Source of the DNA: Alphaproteobacteria bacterium
GTDB lineage: Bacteria; Pseudomonadota; Alphaproteobacteria; Sphingomonadales; Sphingomonadaceae
Length of the DNA stretch: 64,000 bases
NCBI GenBank assembly: GCA_030424845.1
Contig: JAUHWC010000002.1
Span: 1 to 64,000, forward strand
Direction of reading: 5' to 3'
Made by a program: the position numbers and the translations under genes. The notes under the pieces were generated by a model. That model had not been told where the DNA came from. It searched no databases and saw nothing but the letters and a program-made list of their open reading frames with translations. Below, one piece after another: positions 17,289-26,574 of this stretch (position 1 is the first letter of the stretch; each line of letters begins with the position of its first letter).

Positions 17289-18875
17289 TTAGTTGAAGAC
17301 CGGGATCGCCGTGCAGGCGCCGGTGTTGTTGCCGAAGGTGATGGCCGCGGAATCGCAGGTCCAGCCCTGGGTCCAGTCATTGGCGGCAGAGACTGCGCCG
17401 ATGAAGGTGACCGCATCGAAGAAGCTGGAAAGGGCCGTCACGTCGAAGATGGTGGCGAAACCGTCTTCGCTGGCACCGTTCAGGTAACCGGCGACCAACG
17501 TGTTGGCAAAGGCCTTGTTGTTGCCTGCGCCGGCATCGAAGATCGCCTCGGCGTCGGCGGCGGTCACGCCGTCGCTGCCGTTGCGGAAGTTCGTTGCACA
17601 CTCCAGGGCGACCGAGTTGAAGCGCGGTGCGCCGACGTCGTCGAGGCCGGCATTCGCATCACGCACGGTTTCCTGGTCATCGATGCGGATACAGGGCGTG
17701 GTGGCGGAGGAGGCATCGACGATCACACCGTTGTACAGGCCATAGTCGGCACCGCCACGAATGCGAACCACCTGGTCATCGTTCTTGCGCTGGATGAAGG
17801 TGAAGTTCGAGATGGTGGTGTTCTGGCGCGGGGTTTCGTCTTCCTTGCCGTTGCTGGAGTCCGCTTCGATGATCGTGTCACCGATGCCGGGACGCTGGGC
17901 AGCGATCACATACTGCATGTTTGCCTTCACGCCGGTGTCGGTATCCAGCGAATCGTCTTCGGCGCCGGCGACGATCAGGTTCTTGATGTTCACGAAGCCA
18001 CCGAAGAATTCGACACCGTCATCCGAGGAGTTGACCGACTGGATGAAGCTCAGCTTCGTATCCGGGCCGGTGCCGCCGGTGGTCAGCGATTGCAGTTCGC
18101 TGTCGCCCGATAGCACGAAACCCGAGTACCGGATCTGGACATATGCCATCTCGCCCGAACCGCCGGTGGTTTCCGCACCGCCGAAGAAGTTCGGCTGGGC
18201 CGCGCCTTCCACCTGGCGTTCGCAATCCACCGTACCCGGGGTTGCCAGCGCTTCGAAGCAGTCGGTGACCGGCGAACGGCCGGACAGCACCACACCGCCC
18301 CACTGGCCGGAGGAATTGTCACCATTCAGGCCGAGGATGTTGTCACGGCTGGTGAAGATGATCGGCTGGTTGGCAGTGCCGACGGCGTTGATGGTGTTGC
18401 CGCGGGTCACGTTCAGGAAGGACGAACCCGAAGCGTAGATGATCACGCCGGGTTCGATGGTCAGTTCGACATTGGTGTCGGAAAGGCCGTCCGAGTTGTC
18501 CGCAGCCGGGCCGCCGTCGGTGCCGACCGAGACCTGGCCGGGCAGGCGGTAGAGCAGGCCGGGAACCCGGGTCAGCGTGGAGGACGCGTTGAAGCGCAGC
18601 GGCGTTGCGCAAACGCGCCATTCGCCTTCAGGGCCGGTGATCGTGCCTTCATCGGTCAGGCCCTGCGGGTCGTTGATGGTGGGGCAGCCATTGGCCGGGG
18701 TGACCAGCGCCTGGGTCGGCGTGGGGGTTGGCGTGGGGGTGGGCGCCGGGTTGTTGGTGGTATTGTTGATGGTCACATTGCCACCGGTACCGGGCGAGGC
18801 GATTTCTTCAGGGCCGCAGGCGGAAAGTGCCAGGATGGAGCAGCCAAGAACAAGAGTACGGGTAAGGTTGGTCAC
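17289..18875 (-). CDS. secreted lipoprotein, probable parallel beta-helix
   Basis: GTG start at 18875 VTNLTRTLVLGCSILALSACGPEE lipobox; repetitive GTANQPIIFTSRDNILGLNGDNSSGQWGGVVLSGRSPV; track ORF extends to 18983. Confidence 0.65.
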   Translation of the reverse strand: MTNLTRTLVLGCSILALSACGPEEIASPGTGGNVTINNTTNNPAPTPTPTPTPTQALVTPANGCPTINDPQGLTDEGTITGPEGEWRVCATPLRFNASSTLTRVPGLLYRLPGQVSVGTDGGPAADNSDGLSDTNVELTIEPGVIIYASGSSFLNVTRGNTINAVGTANQPIIFTSRDNILGLNGDNSSGQWGGVVLSGRSPVTDCFEALATPGTVDCERQVEGAAQPNFFGGAETTGGSGEMAYVQIRYSGFVLSGDSELQSLTTGGTGPDTKLSFIQSVNSSDDGVEFFGGFVNIKNLIVAGAEDDSLDTDTGVKANMQYVIAAQRPGIGDTIIEADSSNGKEDETPRQNTTISNFTFIQRKNDDQVVRIRGGADYGLYNGVIVDASSATTPCIRIDDQETVRDANAGLDDVGAPRFNSVALECATNFRNGSDGVTAADAEAIFDAGAGNNKAFANTLVAGYLNGASEDGFATIFDVTALSSFFDAVTFIGAVSAANDWTQGWTCDSAAITFGNNTGACTAIPVFN

Positions 18876-18952
18876 AGCGAGCGGTCCCCTCAAAAAACCG
18901 AGAATCGAAAAGGATGCGATTTCGTGTCGCGACTCGCCAGCTAGGGACCGGG

Positions 18953-18971
18953 TGTGACAGTTTGCGGACTG
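18953..18971 (-). promoter_or_regulatory. PHO-box-like site (minus strand CAGTCCGCAAACTGTCACA)
   Basis: 14/19 by eye to the PHO-box consensus; ~80 bp upstream of the lipoprotein GTG. Confidence 0.35.
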
Positions 18972-19085
18972 TGTGACAGCCATCTTGCACTATCCACAGC
19001 AACCGCCGTGGCCATCGGATGTCCGCCCGGAGACAGGGATGAGTCCCGCCCGATTTTCCTGCGGAAGCACCTCTCCGAACCCGAC

Positions 19086-19104
19086 TATTGCAGTTTTGTG
19101 ACAT
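19086..19104 (-). promoter_or_regulatory. PHO-box-like site (minus strand ATGTCACAAAACTGCAATA)
   Basis: 14/19 by eye; in the divergent lipoprotein/TPR intergenic region. Confidence 0.3.
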
Positions 19105-19176
19105 TGTGACGGTTTTGTTGCGAAACCGCCGTGGTGGACGCATGGTGAGTCCGGTTTTGGGAAAAGGAGTGATGCC

Positions 19177-19551
19177 ATGATTGCCAATCTGGTGATGGGA
19201 ACGCTGTTCCTTGCACAGGCTGGATCGCTGGCGGCCGTGGGCGAGATGGAAAAGACCGAAACCCACGAGGTCGCTTATGAAACACTGGCCGCAGGCGAAG
19301 CCCGCCAGGCCATCGCAAACCTGGAGGCCCTGCGCGAACAGAACCCGGGCGATCCCGCCCTGCTGATCAACCTTGGCAGTGCCTATGCCGAGCTGGGCGA
19401 TACCGAAGCCGCCGCACGCTATTACCGCGCGGCTGCCGAAAGCGAGATCCGCTACCAGCTGGAACTGGCAGACGGCACCTGGGTCGATTCCCGCCGCGCG
19501 GCGCGCACCGCGCTGCTGCGCCTGGAAGAATCGCGAGTGGCCATGAACTGA
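19177..19551 (+). CDS. TPR-repeat protein
   Basis: ALREQNPGDPALLINLGSAYAELGDTEAAARYYRAAAES. Confidence 0.75.
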   Translation: MIANLVMGTLFLAQAGSLAAVGEMEKTETHEVAYETLAAGEARQAIANLEALREQNPGDPALLINLGSAYAELGDTEAAARYYRAAAESEIRYQLELADGTWVDSRRAARTALLRLEESRVAMN

Positions 19552-19626
19552 AGCCCTTCGGCCTTCCATTTGGTAGCGACGTGATAGAGCCCTTCCCCGG
19601 CCACCCGGGAAACGGGATCGCAAGAA

Positions 19627-19659
19627 GGCCCGGCGGTCCGCGCCGCCGGGCCTTTTTTT
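19627..19659 (+). terminator. Rho-independent terminator
   Basis: GGCCCGGCGGTCCGCGCCGCCGGGCC followed by TTTTTTT. Confidence 0.9.
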
Positions 19660-19667
19660 GTGCCGCA

Positions 19668-19686
19668 CTGTCACGCACGTGTCATT
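19668..19686 (+). promoter_or_regulatory. PHO-box-like site CTGTCACGCACGTGTCATT upstream of the T4SS operon
   Basis: CTGTCAC-4-GTGTCAT, 11-bp period; 58 bp before the VirB1-like GTG start. Confidence 0.35.
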
Positions 19687-19725
19687 TGTTGTAAGCAAAG
19701 AGCCGCGATTGGAGGCTATGCCCAA

Positions 19726-20355
19726 GTGATTCTGACACGTTCCCTCGCTGCCATCGCGCTGGCCGTGCCCGCGGCATTTGCCGTGCCTGCACAGGCCGAT
19801 GTGCTGGAAGTGGGCGATAGCGGCGAAGCGCGCTGGGTGTCAGGAGCCGGCGCTCTGGTGGTTCAGGCCGGAAGCACAAGCGAGCTGGCAGAAGTACCGG
19901 GCACCGCACAAGCCGTGCCGGAGGCCGCCGTGGCCGATACACGCCGCCATGCCGGGGGCATTCCTGAACGCTATGCCCCGCTGGTGGAGCAACTTTCCGC
20001 GAAATACGACCTCTCGCCCGCGCTGATCGAGGCGGTGGTTTGGCAGGAAAGCCGTTGGCGCGAGAATGCCGTGTCGCCTGCCGGTGCACGCGGGCTTGCC
20101 CAGCTTATGCCCGGCACCGCACGCGAGCTTGGCGTGAACGCGGACGATCCTGCCGCCAACCTTGAAGGCGGCGCCCGCTACCTGCGCGAACAGCTCGACC
20201 GTTTCGACGGCGACCTCGAACGCGCGCTTGCGGCCTACAACGCCGGGCCAGGCCGCGTGATCCGCGCCAATGGCATCCCGCGCATTCGCGAAACACAGAA
20301 TTATGTCAGCTCCATCATGGGCCGACTGTCGAACCATTCCCGGAGTACTGAATAG
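19726..20355 (+). CDS. VirB1-like lytic transglycosylase
   Basis: LIEAVVWQESRWRENAVSPAGARGLAQLMPGTARELGVNADDPAANLEGGARYLREQLDRF; GTG start with GGAGG RBS and signal peptide; track ORF begins 19660. Confidence 0.9.
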   Translation: MILTRSLAAIALAVPAAFAVPAQADVLEVGDSGEARWVSGAGALVVQAGSTSELAEVPGTAQAVPEAAVADTRRHAGGIPERYAPLVEQLSAKYDLSPALIEAVVWQESRWRENAVSPAGARGLAQLMPGTARELGVNADDPAANLEGGARYLREQLDRFDGDLERALAAYNAGPGRVIRANGIPRIRETQNYVSSIMGRLSNHSRSTE

Positions 20356-20357
20356 AA

Positions 20358-20669
20358 ATGTCGTTCAAAGCCCGCCTGACCGCTCCCCTTGCAGCCCTCG
20401 CCGCGCTTCTTGCGCCGGTTGCCGCGCATGCGCAGTCCACCGCCGGCGCCGGCCCGATCGAGGCTGCCTTTGCCTGGATGCAGGCAACGCTGCTGGGCCA
20501 GATCGCCACCATGGTTGCCGTGATGGCCGTTGCTGCCGTGGGCTTCATGATGCTGACCGGCCGCATGAACTGGCGCTTCGGCGCCACCGTGATCATCGGC
20601 TGCTTCATCATCTTCGGCGCGGCCACCATCGTCGGCGGCATCCAGTCTGCCGCAGGCGGCGCGGGCTGA
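20358..20669 (+). CDS. virB2: TrbC/VirB2 family pilin-like protein
   Basis: Signal peptide plus two hydrophobic segments, first of the virB run. Confidence 0.8.
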   Translation: MSFKARLTAPLAALAALLAPVAAHAQSTAGAGPIEAAFAWMQATLLGQIATMVAVMAVAAVGFMMLTGRMNWRFGATVIIGCFIIFGAATIVGGIQSAAGGAG

Positions 20670-20673
20670 TCCG

Positions 20674-20955
20674 ATGCAGTTGACCCGCCACCCCGTGCAC
20701 CGTGCGCTCACGCGTCCACAGATGTTCGCCGGGGTTACCTACAACTACTTCATCATCAATGCGCTGGTGACGACCGAGGCCTTCCTTATCCTGAAGAGCC
20801 TGTGGATCATCCCCATTCCCTTCGTGTTGCATGCGATCGGATACTTCGCCTGCCTTCGCGAACCGCGCTTCTTCGACCTGTGGATCACCAAGGTCAGCAA
20901 ATGCCCGCGCGTGAAGAACTACAAGCGCTGGGGCTGCAACAGCTACGCCCCGTAA
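20674..20955 (+). CDS. virB3: VirB3 family protein
   Basis: HRALTRPQMFAGVTYNYFIINALVTTEAFLI...REPRFFDLWITKVSKCPR; between virB2 and virB4. Confidence 0.85.
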   Translation: MQLTRHPVHRALTRPQMFAGVTYNYFIINALVTTEAFLILKSLWIIPIPFVLHAIGYFACLREPRFFDLWITKVSKCPRVKNYKRWGCNSYAP

Positions 20956-20977
20956 AGGCGCGCAAAGGAAACTGATT

Positions 20978-23404
20978 ATGGCCAAATGGCTTGGAGCCGC
21001 AGCGTGGAGCGCGAAGGAAGCGCAAGCCGGCGATCGCCTGCCCTATGCGCAGCTGGTCGATTCCGATGTCGTGCTGCTGCGTGACGGATCGCTGATGGGC
21101 GCGCTGCAGGTTCCCGGCCTGCTATTCGAGACCGAGGATACCGATGCGCTCAACGCCCACGCCGCCACGCGCGAGGTAATGCTGCGTTCCAATCTCGACG
21201 GGCGCTTCGTGCTCTATCACCACGTCATCCGCCGCCGCGTCTCGGTGGAACTGGAAGCCAGTTTCGATGATCCGCTGTCCGCGCATATCGATGCCAGTTG
21301 GCGCAGGAAGCTATCCTCCGGATCGCTGTTCGTGAATGACCAGTTCATCACCCTGGTGCGCCGCCCGGCGCGCGGCAAGGCGGGCTGGGGCGAAAAGCTG
21401 GCCCGCATGTTCGGCGGCAAGGCGAGCGAGGCAGAGGAAGTCGATCCCAAGGACCTGCGCTCCCTTCGCGCAGCCTTGCAGGCGCTGGCTGCATCGCTGG
21501 GTGACTATGGCGCGCAGCCGCTCACTGACTACACCGGTCCCAGCGGCCATGTGAACAACGAGCTGCTGGAGCTGCTTTCCGCGCTCTACAATGGCGAGAT
21601 GCGCCCGGTACGCCGCCCGGATGACGCGACCGATATCGGCAATATGCTGCCCTATCGCCGCGCCAGCTTCGGGATCGACGCCATGGAACTGCGCGGTGCC
21701 GGCGGTGCCGATTTCGCCAGCATCCTGAGCCTCAAGGATTACCCCGACGCCACCAGCCCCGGCTTGCTGGATGCCATGCTGCGCCTGCCGCACGAGATGG
21801 TGGTGACGGAGAGTTTCGCCCCCGAGGAACGCCAGACCGCCCGCGAGAAGATCGACCTGGCCTTGCGCCGCCTGCGTTCGGCTGACGAGGAAGCGCAGGC
21901 CGAACGTGCGGACATGATGGCCGCGCGCGACGAGCTGGGTGCCGGCTCGGTCGCATTCGGGGACCACCACCTGTCCGTGCTGGTCCGCGATGCCACGCTT
22001 GACGGGCTGGACGATGCCACCGCCCGCGTTGCCGCCGCTTTGGCTGATACGGGCGCGATTGCCGTGCGCGAGGATACCAACCTTGAACCGGCCTTCTGGG
22101 GCCAGTTCCCCGGCAACGAGCAATACCTTGTCCGCCGCGCGCTGATCTCCACCGCCAACATGGCTGGCTTCGGGTCGTTGCACGGCTTTGCGCTGGGGCA
22201 GGCGGAAGGCAATCACTGGGGACAAGCCGTCACGCTGCTGCAAACGACCAGCTCGACACCGTTCTTCTTCAATTTCCACCACGGCGACCTGGGCAATTTC
22301 AGCATCATCGGTCCGTCCGGTTCGGGCAAGACGGTGGTGATGAACTTCCTTGCAGCCCAAGCGCAGAAGTTTTCCCCGCGCACCATCCTGTTCGACAAGG
22401 ATCGCGGCGCGGAACTGTTCATTCGCGGGATCGGCGGCAGCTATGACCGCGTGCGTTCGGGCGAGCCATCGGGTTTCAACCCTCTCGCCTTGCCTGACAC
22501 GCCCGTAAACCGCGCCTTCCTGCGCGATTGGCTGGGCGTGCTGCTTTCCGCCCAAGGTCCGGAGGAACTGCAAACCATCGCGCAGGCGGTGGATGCAGCC
22601 TATGCCAACGATCCGGCTCTGCGCCGCCTGCGCCATTTCAAGGAACTGGTGTCCGGCAGCCGCCGCCCGCAGGCGGGCGACCTTGCCGATCGCCTGTCCG
22701 CATGGATCGAGGACGGCGAGCATGGCTGGCTGTTCGACAACGCCACCGACAAGCTGGACCTGTCCACCCGCGTCATGGGTTTTGACATGACCGCGCTACT
22801 GGAAAACCCCAAGCTGCGCACGCCGGTGATGATGTACCTGTTCCACCGCATTGACGAGCGGCTGGACGGCGAGCCGACGATGATCCTGATCGACGAGGGC
22901 TGGAAGGCGCTGGACGACGAGGTGTTCGCCGCCCGCATCCGCGACTGGCTGAAGACCCTGAGGAAGCGCAACGCGCTGGTCGGATTTGCCACCCAGTCTG
23001 CCCGCGATGCGCTGGACAGCCGCATTTCCACCGCGCTGGTGGAACAGACCGCGACGATGATCTTCATGCCCAATGCCCGCGCCCGGGCAGAGGATTACTG
23101 CGAAGGCTTCGGCCTGACCGAACATGAGTTCCACCTGATCAAGTCGCTGCCCGCGCACAGCCGCTGCTTCCTGGTTCGCCAGCCCGATGCCAGCGTGGTC
23201 GTGCGGCTGGACCTTTCTGGCGCACCCGAGGTTCTTACCATCCTTTCCGGGCGGGAAAGCTCCGTTCGCCGGCTTGACCTGCTGCGCGAAGCGGTGGGTG
23301 ATGATCCGGCTCAATGGTATCCTGCACTCACCAACCGCCGATGGCCCGGCACGCCGGGCGGTGTGGATGGCGAGATCGACAGTGACTGGGAGGCTGCCGA
23401 GTGA
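20978..23404 (+). CDS. virB4: VirB4 family T4SS ATPase
   Basis: Walker A GPSGSGKTVVMNF, Walker B MILIDEGWKALDDEVF, FATQSARDAL. Confidence 0.95.
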   Translation: MAKWLGAAAWSAKEAQAGDRLPYAQLVDSDVVLLRDGSLMGALQVPGLLFETEDTDALNAHAATREVMLRSNLDGRFVLYHHVIRRRVSVELEASFDDPLSAHIDASWRRKLSSGSLFVNDQFITLVRRPARGKAGWGEKLARMFGGKASEAEEVDPKDLRSLRAALQALAASLGDYGAQPLTDYTGPSGHVNNELLELLSALYNGEMRPVRRPDDATDIGNMLPYRRASFGIDAMELRGAGGADFASILSLKDYPDATSPGLLDAMLRLPHEMVVTESFAPEERQTAREKIDLALRRLRSADEEAQAERADMMAARDELGAGSVAFGDHHLSVLVRDATLDGLDDATARVAAALADTGAIAVREDTNLEPAFWGQFPGNEQYLVRRALISTANMAGFGSLHGFALGQAEGNHWGQAVTLLQTTSSTPFFFNFHHGDLGNFSIIGPSGSGKTVVMNFLAAQAQKFSPRTILFDKDRGAELFIRGIGGSYDRVRSGEPSGFNPLALPDTPVNRAFLRDWLGVLLSAQGPEELQTIAQAVDAAYANDPALRRLRHFKELVSGSRRPQAGDLADRLSAWIEDGEHGWLFDNATDKLDLSTRVMGFDMTALLENPKLRTPVMMYLFHRIDERLDGEPTMILIDEGWKALDDEVFAARIRDWLKTLRKRNALVGFATQSARDALDSRISTALVEQTATMIFMPNARARAEDYCEGFGLTEHEFHLIKSLPAHSRCFLVRQPDASVVVRLDLSGAPEVLTILSGRESSVRRLDLLREAVGDDPAQWYPALTNRRWPGTPGGVDGEIDSDWEAAE

Positions 23405-24597
23405 CACCGGCACAGGCCACTTCTGTCCAATGCGCCAATGCGCTGGAAGGCGTGGGTGCCGGCATCGGCGCATCCTTGCGTGCCATCGATTGCGCGGCGG
23501 GCGAGATGTCTCAGGCCGCATTCAGCCGCATCTTCGGGGCCGAAGGCGCATTCCAGTTGCCGCTGCAGATCCTGCTCACCATCTTCGTCGCCCTGCTCGG
23601 CTTCGGCCTTGTCACGGGGCGCCTGAGGATCGGCCTCTCCTCGCTCGTCCCGCGCCTTGTCACGCTGGGCGTCGTGCTGACCTTTGCCACCAGCTGGATC
23701 GCCTTCCAGTCCGTGTTCTGGAACCTGCTGGTTCTGGGGCCGGACGAGATTGCCGGCGGGCTGATGGGCGGCGATGGTTCTGCGACCACCATCTTCGCCG
23801 ACAAGCTCGACGTGGTGATGTATTCGCTGATGGAGGTTTCCGGCGGCGATGGCATGGCCGAAACCACCTCGATCTTCTCGCCACCCGGTCTCTTGTGGAG
23901 CGGCGGCACCATGCTGTTGCTGGGCACGGTGGGTGTGCTGGCCACCTGCAAGATCGCGCTTGCCGTGCTGATGGCGCTGGGGCCGATCTTCATTGTCACC
24001 GCCCTGTTCAAGGCGACCCGCGGGCTGTTTGCAGGATGGCTCAAGGCCGCCGTGCTGATGTCGCTCGCCCCGCTGTTCGCCGTGCTTGCCGGATCGCTGA
24101 TGCTGGAACTGGCAACGCCCGTCCTTTCTGCGCTAATGGCCACGCCCGGCCGGATCGACGTGCGCCCGGCCATGGCCTTCTTCATGATCGGCGCGGTGCA
24201 CCTGGCGCTGATGTTCATGGTCATGAAGATCACCACCACGATGGTGAACGGCTGGAACGTGTTCGGCTTTGCCGGATCGAGTGACCGCACCGATACCGGC
24301 GGCAGCCGCCCGGCCGCGGATCGCTCGCCTTCGCAGGTCATGCTCAACACCACGGTGGCCGACCGGCAGGCCCAGGCCGCCAGTGCCCCGGCATCGCGTG
24401 ATATCCGCATCAGCCAGGCTGCCCCGCTCGCCGCCAACGATACCGGCGGCGCATCGCGCGAAACGGTCCGCGAAACCCGCGTCATCACCCAAGGCGCTTC
24501 AATGTCCGGCCAGCAAGGTCCATCCACACAATCGCGTGCCCGCGGCATTGGCAGCCGCTTCAAGTCCGCACCCGTTCGTTCCACGGAGAAGAAGTAA
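23401..24597 (+). CDS. virB6: TrbL/VirB6 family T4SS membrane protein
   Basis: Polytopic; ALGPIFIVTALFKATRGLFAGWLKAAVLMSLAPLFAVLAG; between virB4 and virB9. Confidence 0.85.
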   Translation: MTPAQATSVQCANALEGVGAGIGASLRAIDCAAGEMSQAAFSRIFGAEGAFQLPLQILLTIFVALLGFGLVTGRLRIGLSSLVPRLVTLGVVLTFATSWIAFQSVFWNLLVLGPDEIAGGLMGGDGSATTIFADKLDVVMYSLMEVSGGDGMAETTSIFSPPGLLWSGGTMLLLGTVGVLATCKIALAVLMALGPIFIVTALFKATRGLFAGWLKAAVLMSLAPLFAVLAGSLMLELATPVLSALMATPGRIDVRPAMAFFMIGAVHLALMFMVMKITTTMVNGWNVFGFAGSSDRTDTGGSRPAADRSPSQVMLNTTVADRQAQAASAPASRDIRISQAAPLAANDTGGASRETVRETRVITQGASMSGQQGPSTQSRARGIGSRFKSAPVRSTEKK

Positions 24598-25404
24598 ATG
24601 ACCCGCACGCTCCTGTTTGCGGCCCTGATTGCCACAAGCGCCATCGCCGTGCCCGCTGCGGCGCAGGCCGATCCGCGCCTTGTCACACGCGAATACAGCG
24701 ATGCCGAGGTGGTCCGTGTGGAAGGCCGGGTGAACGTGCAGGCCACCATCCGTTTCGGCGAAGGCGAAGCAATCCAGAACGTCGCCATCGGCGATTCCCA
24801 GAAATGGCAGGTCACGCCAAGTCGCAGTGCCAACCTGCTGTTCGTGAAGCCGCTGGCGGAACGAGCGACCACGAACATGACCGTGGTGACTGATCGCCGC
24901 GTGTACCTGTTCGACCTGGTAGCCAGCCCCAATCACCGCACTCCGCTTTATGTCCTCAGCTTCACTTATCCAGAGGAAGAAGCCGCTGCGGCAGCTGCAC
25001 TGGCCGCTGCCGAGGAAGAAGCGGAAGCCAATCCGCGCCAGAGCGCCAATGCCACCGAAATGGCCGCCGCTACTGACGACCTGGCCGTGCTCGATCCCGC
25101 CGCACTCAATTTCGCATGGGCCGGCGAAGGCGCAAGCAAGCTTCTGCCCGAACAGGTCTATGACAATGGCGAAGCGACCTTCCTGGCGTGGCCGGAAGGC
25201 GAAGCCATGCCCGCCATCCTGGTAAAGGACGAGGCTGGCGTGGAAGGCCCGGTCAACTTTGCCGTGCGCGGGGACGTGATCGTGCTCGACCTCGTGCCGG
25301 GGGAAATCATCCTGCGTTCGGGTGACGACATGGCCCGACTGGTAAACAATGGCCCGCAGCAGCGCGCCGCATCGGGTGAGCGCGTGTCGCTCGCCGGGGC
25401 CTGA
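24598..25404 (+). CDS. virB9: TrbG/VirB9 family protein
   Basis: ADPRLVTREYSDAEVVRVEGRVNVQATIRFGEGEAIQNVAIGDSQKWQV...LFVKPLAERATTNMTVVTDRRVYLFDL. Confidence 0.9.
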   Translation: MTRTLLFAALIATSAIAVPAAAQADPRLVTREYSDAEVVRVEGRVNVQATIRFGEGEAIQNVAIGDSQKWQVTPSRSANLLFVKPLAERATTNMTVVTDRRVYLFDLVASPNHRTPLYVLSFTYPEEEAAAAAALAAAEEEAEANPRQSANATEMAAATDDLAVLDPAALNFAWAGEGASKLLPEQVYDNGEATFLAWPEGEAMPAILVKDEAGVEGPVNFAVRGDVIVLDLVPGEIILRSGDDMARLVNNGPQQRAASGERVSLAGA

Positions 25405-25427
25405 AGGCCCGGACTGGAGGAAACGCG

Positions 25428-26564
25428 ATGAAACTTGCCATGCGCCTTCCCGAGAAGAACGCCAAATCAGGGGCGGACCATGACCCGCGCGAGGATGCGA
25501 CAACCGAGGTGATCGACCTTGCCAGCCGCACGTCCTATCCCGCCGTTGCCAATCGCAAGGGCAAGTCGGACGCACTGGGCCTTGTCGCAGGCGTCGCTTT
25601 CGTTGCCCTTGTAGGTGCAGCAACGCTCTATGGCCTCAACGCCGGGCAGACGGCAGAGGAAGCCACCGCGCCCGCGCCGGCAGCGGTCCCGCCGGAACAG
25701 TCTGCCGTGGCAACGCCGCCGCCATCGCTCGATGGCCTGCCCAGCGCCAATGCAGGGGCCGTGCAACCTGCCGTCGGCCCTGCCCCGGTGCTGGCCCAAC
25801 CGCCGCAGCAGGAAGGCTATTCGCCCAGCCTCAACCCCTATTCCTCGCCCGCGCTTGTCTTCGATGCCGGTATCGCGCCTGCCACCGCCGCTGCCAATGC
25901 GGCAGCCGCAGCCGATGTTGCCGCTGCAGCGCAAGGCGGAACGATCCCCGGATCGGGCTCCGCAGGGGACTTCGCTGCCCGCATCGGCGGTGTCGGTGGG
26001 GGCCCGGCACTTGCCCAGCAGACCTTCGATCCGGCGTCGACGGTAACCCAAGGCACGATGATCCCCGCCGTGCTCGAAACCGCCATCGATACCGATGTAC
26101 CCGGCTTCGTGCGCGCCGTGGTGAGCCAGGACGTGCGCAGCTATGACGGCAGCCGCATCCTTGTTCCCCGTTCCAGCCGACTTGTCGGGCAGTACCAATC
26201 GGGCCTGCAGGCTGGCCAGACGCGCGCCTATGTCATCTGGACCACGCTAATCAGGCCCGATGGTGTTTCGGTGAACATTTCCAGCCCGGCGACCACCTTC
26301 GATGGTCGCACCGGCCTTGACGGCGAAGTCGACGGTCACTTCTTCCAGCGCTTCGGCTCGGCCATGCTGCTGTCGGTGATTGGTGGCCTGACCACCATTG
26401 CCAGCGGCGGCACCTCGGTCATCCTTGGCGGCGGGCAGTCTGCCGCGCAGACCGCGCTGGAGCAGGACGGTCAGCGCCCGCCGACGATCCGCGTGCGCCA
26501 GGGCGAGCCGATCCGCGTGTTCACCTCCCGCCATCTCGATTTCAGCCAGGCCCCGCGGCTCTAG
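25428..26564 (+). CDS. virB10: TrbI/VirB10 family protein
   Basis: Single TM then Pro/Ala-rich linker; VTQGTMIPAVLETAIDTDVPGFVRAVVSQDVRSYDGSRILVPRSSRLVGQY. Confidence 0.93.
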   Translation: MKLAMRLPEKNAKSGADHDPREDATTEVIDLASRTSYPAVANRKGKSDALGLVAGVAFVALVGAATLYGLNAGQTAEEATAPAPAAVPPEQSAVATPPPSLDGLPSANAGAVQPAVGPAPVLAQPPQQEGYSPSLNPYSSPALVFDAGIAPATAAANAAAAADVAAAAQGGTIPGSGSAGDFAARIGGVGGGPALAQQTFDPASTVTQGTMIPAVLETAIDTDVPGFVRAVVSQDVRSYDGSRILVPRSSRLVGQYQSGLQAGQTRAYVIWTTLIRPDGVSVNISSPATTFDGRTGLDGEVDGHFFQRFGSAMLLSVIGGLTTIASGGTSVILGGGQSAAQTALEQDGQRPPTIRVRQGEPIRVFTSRHLDFSQAPRL

Positions 26565-26574
26565 GGTTTCGCCA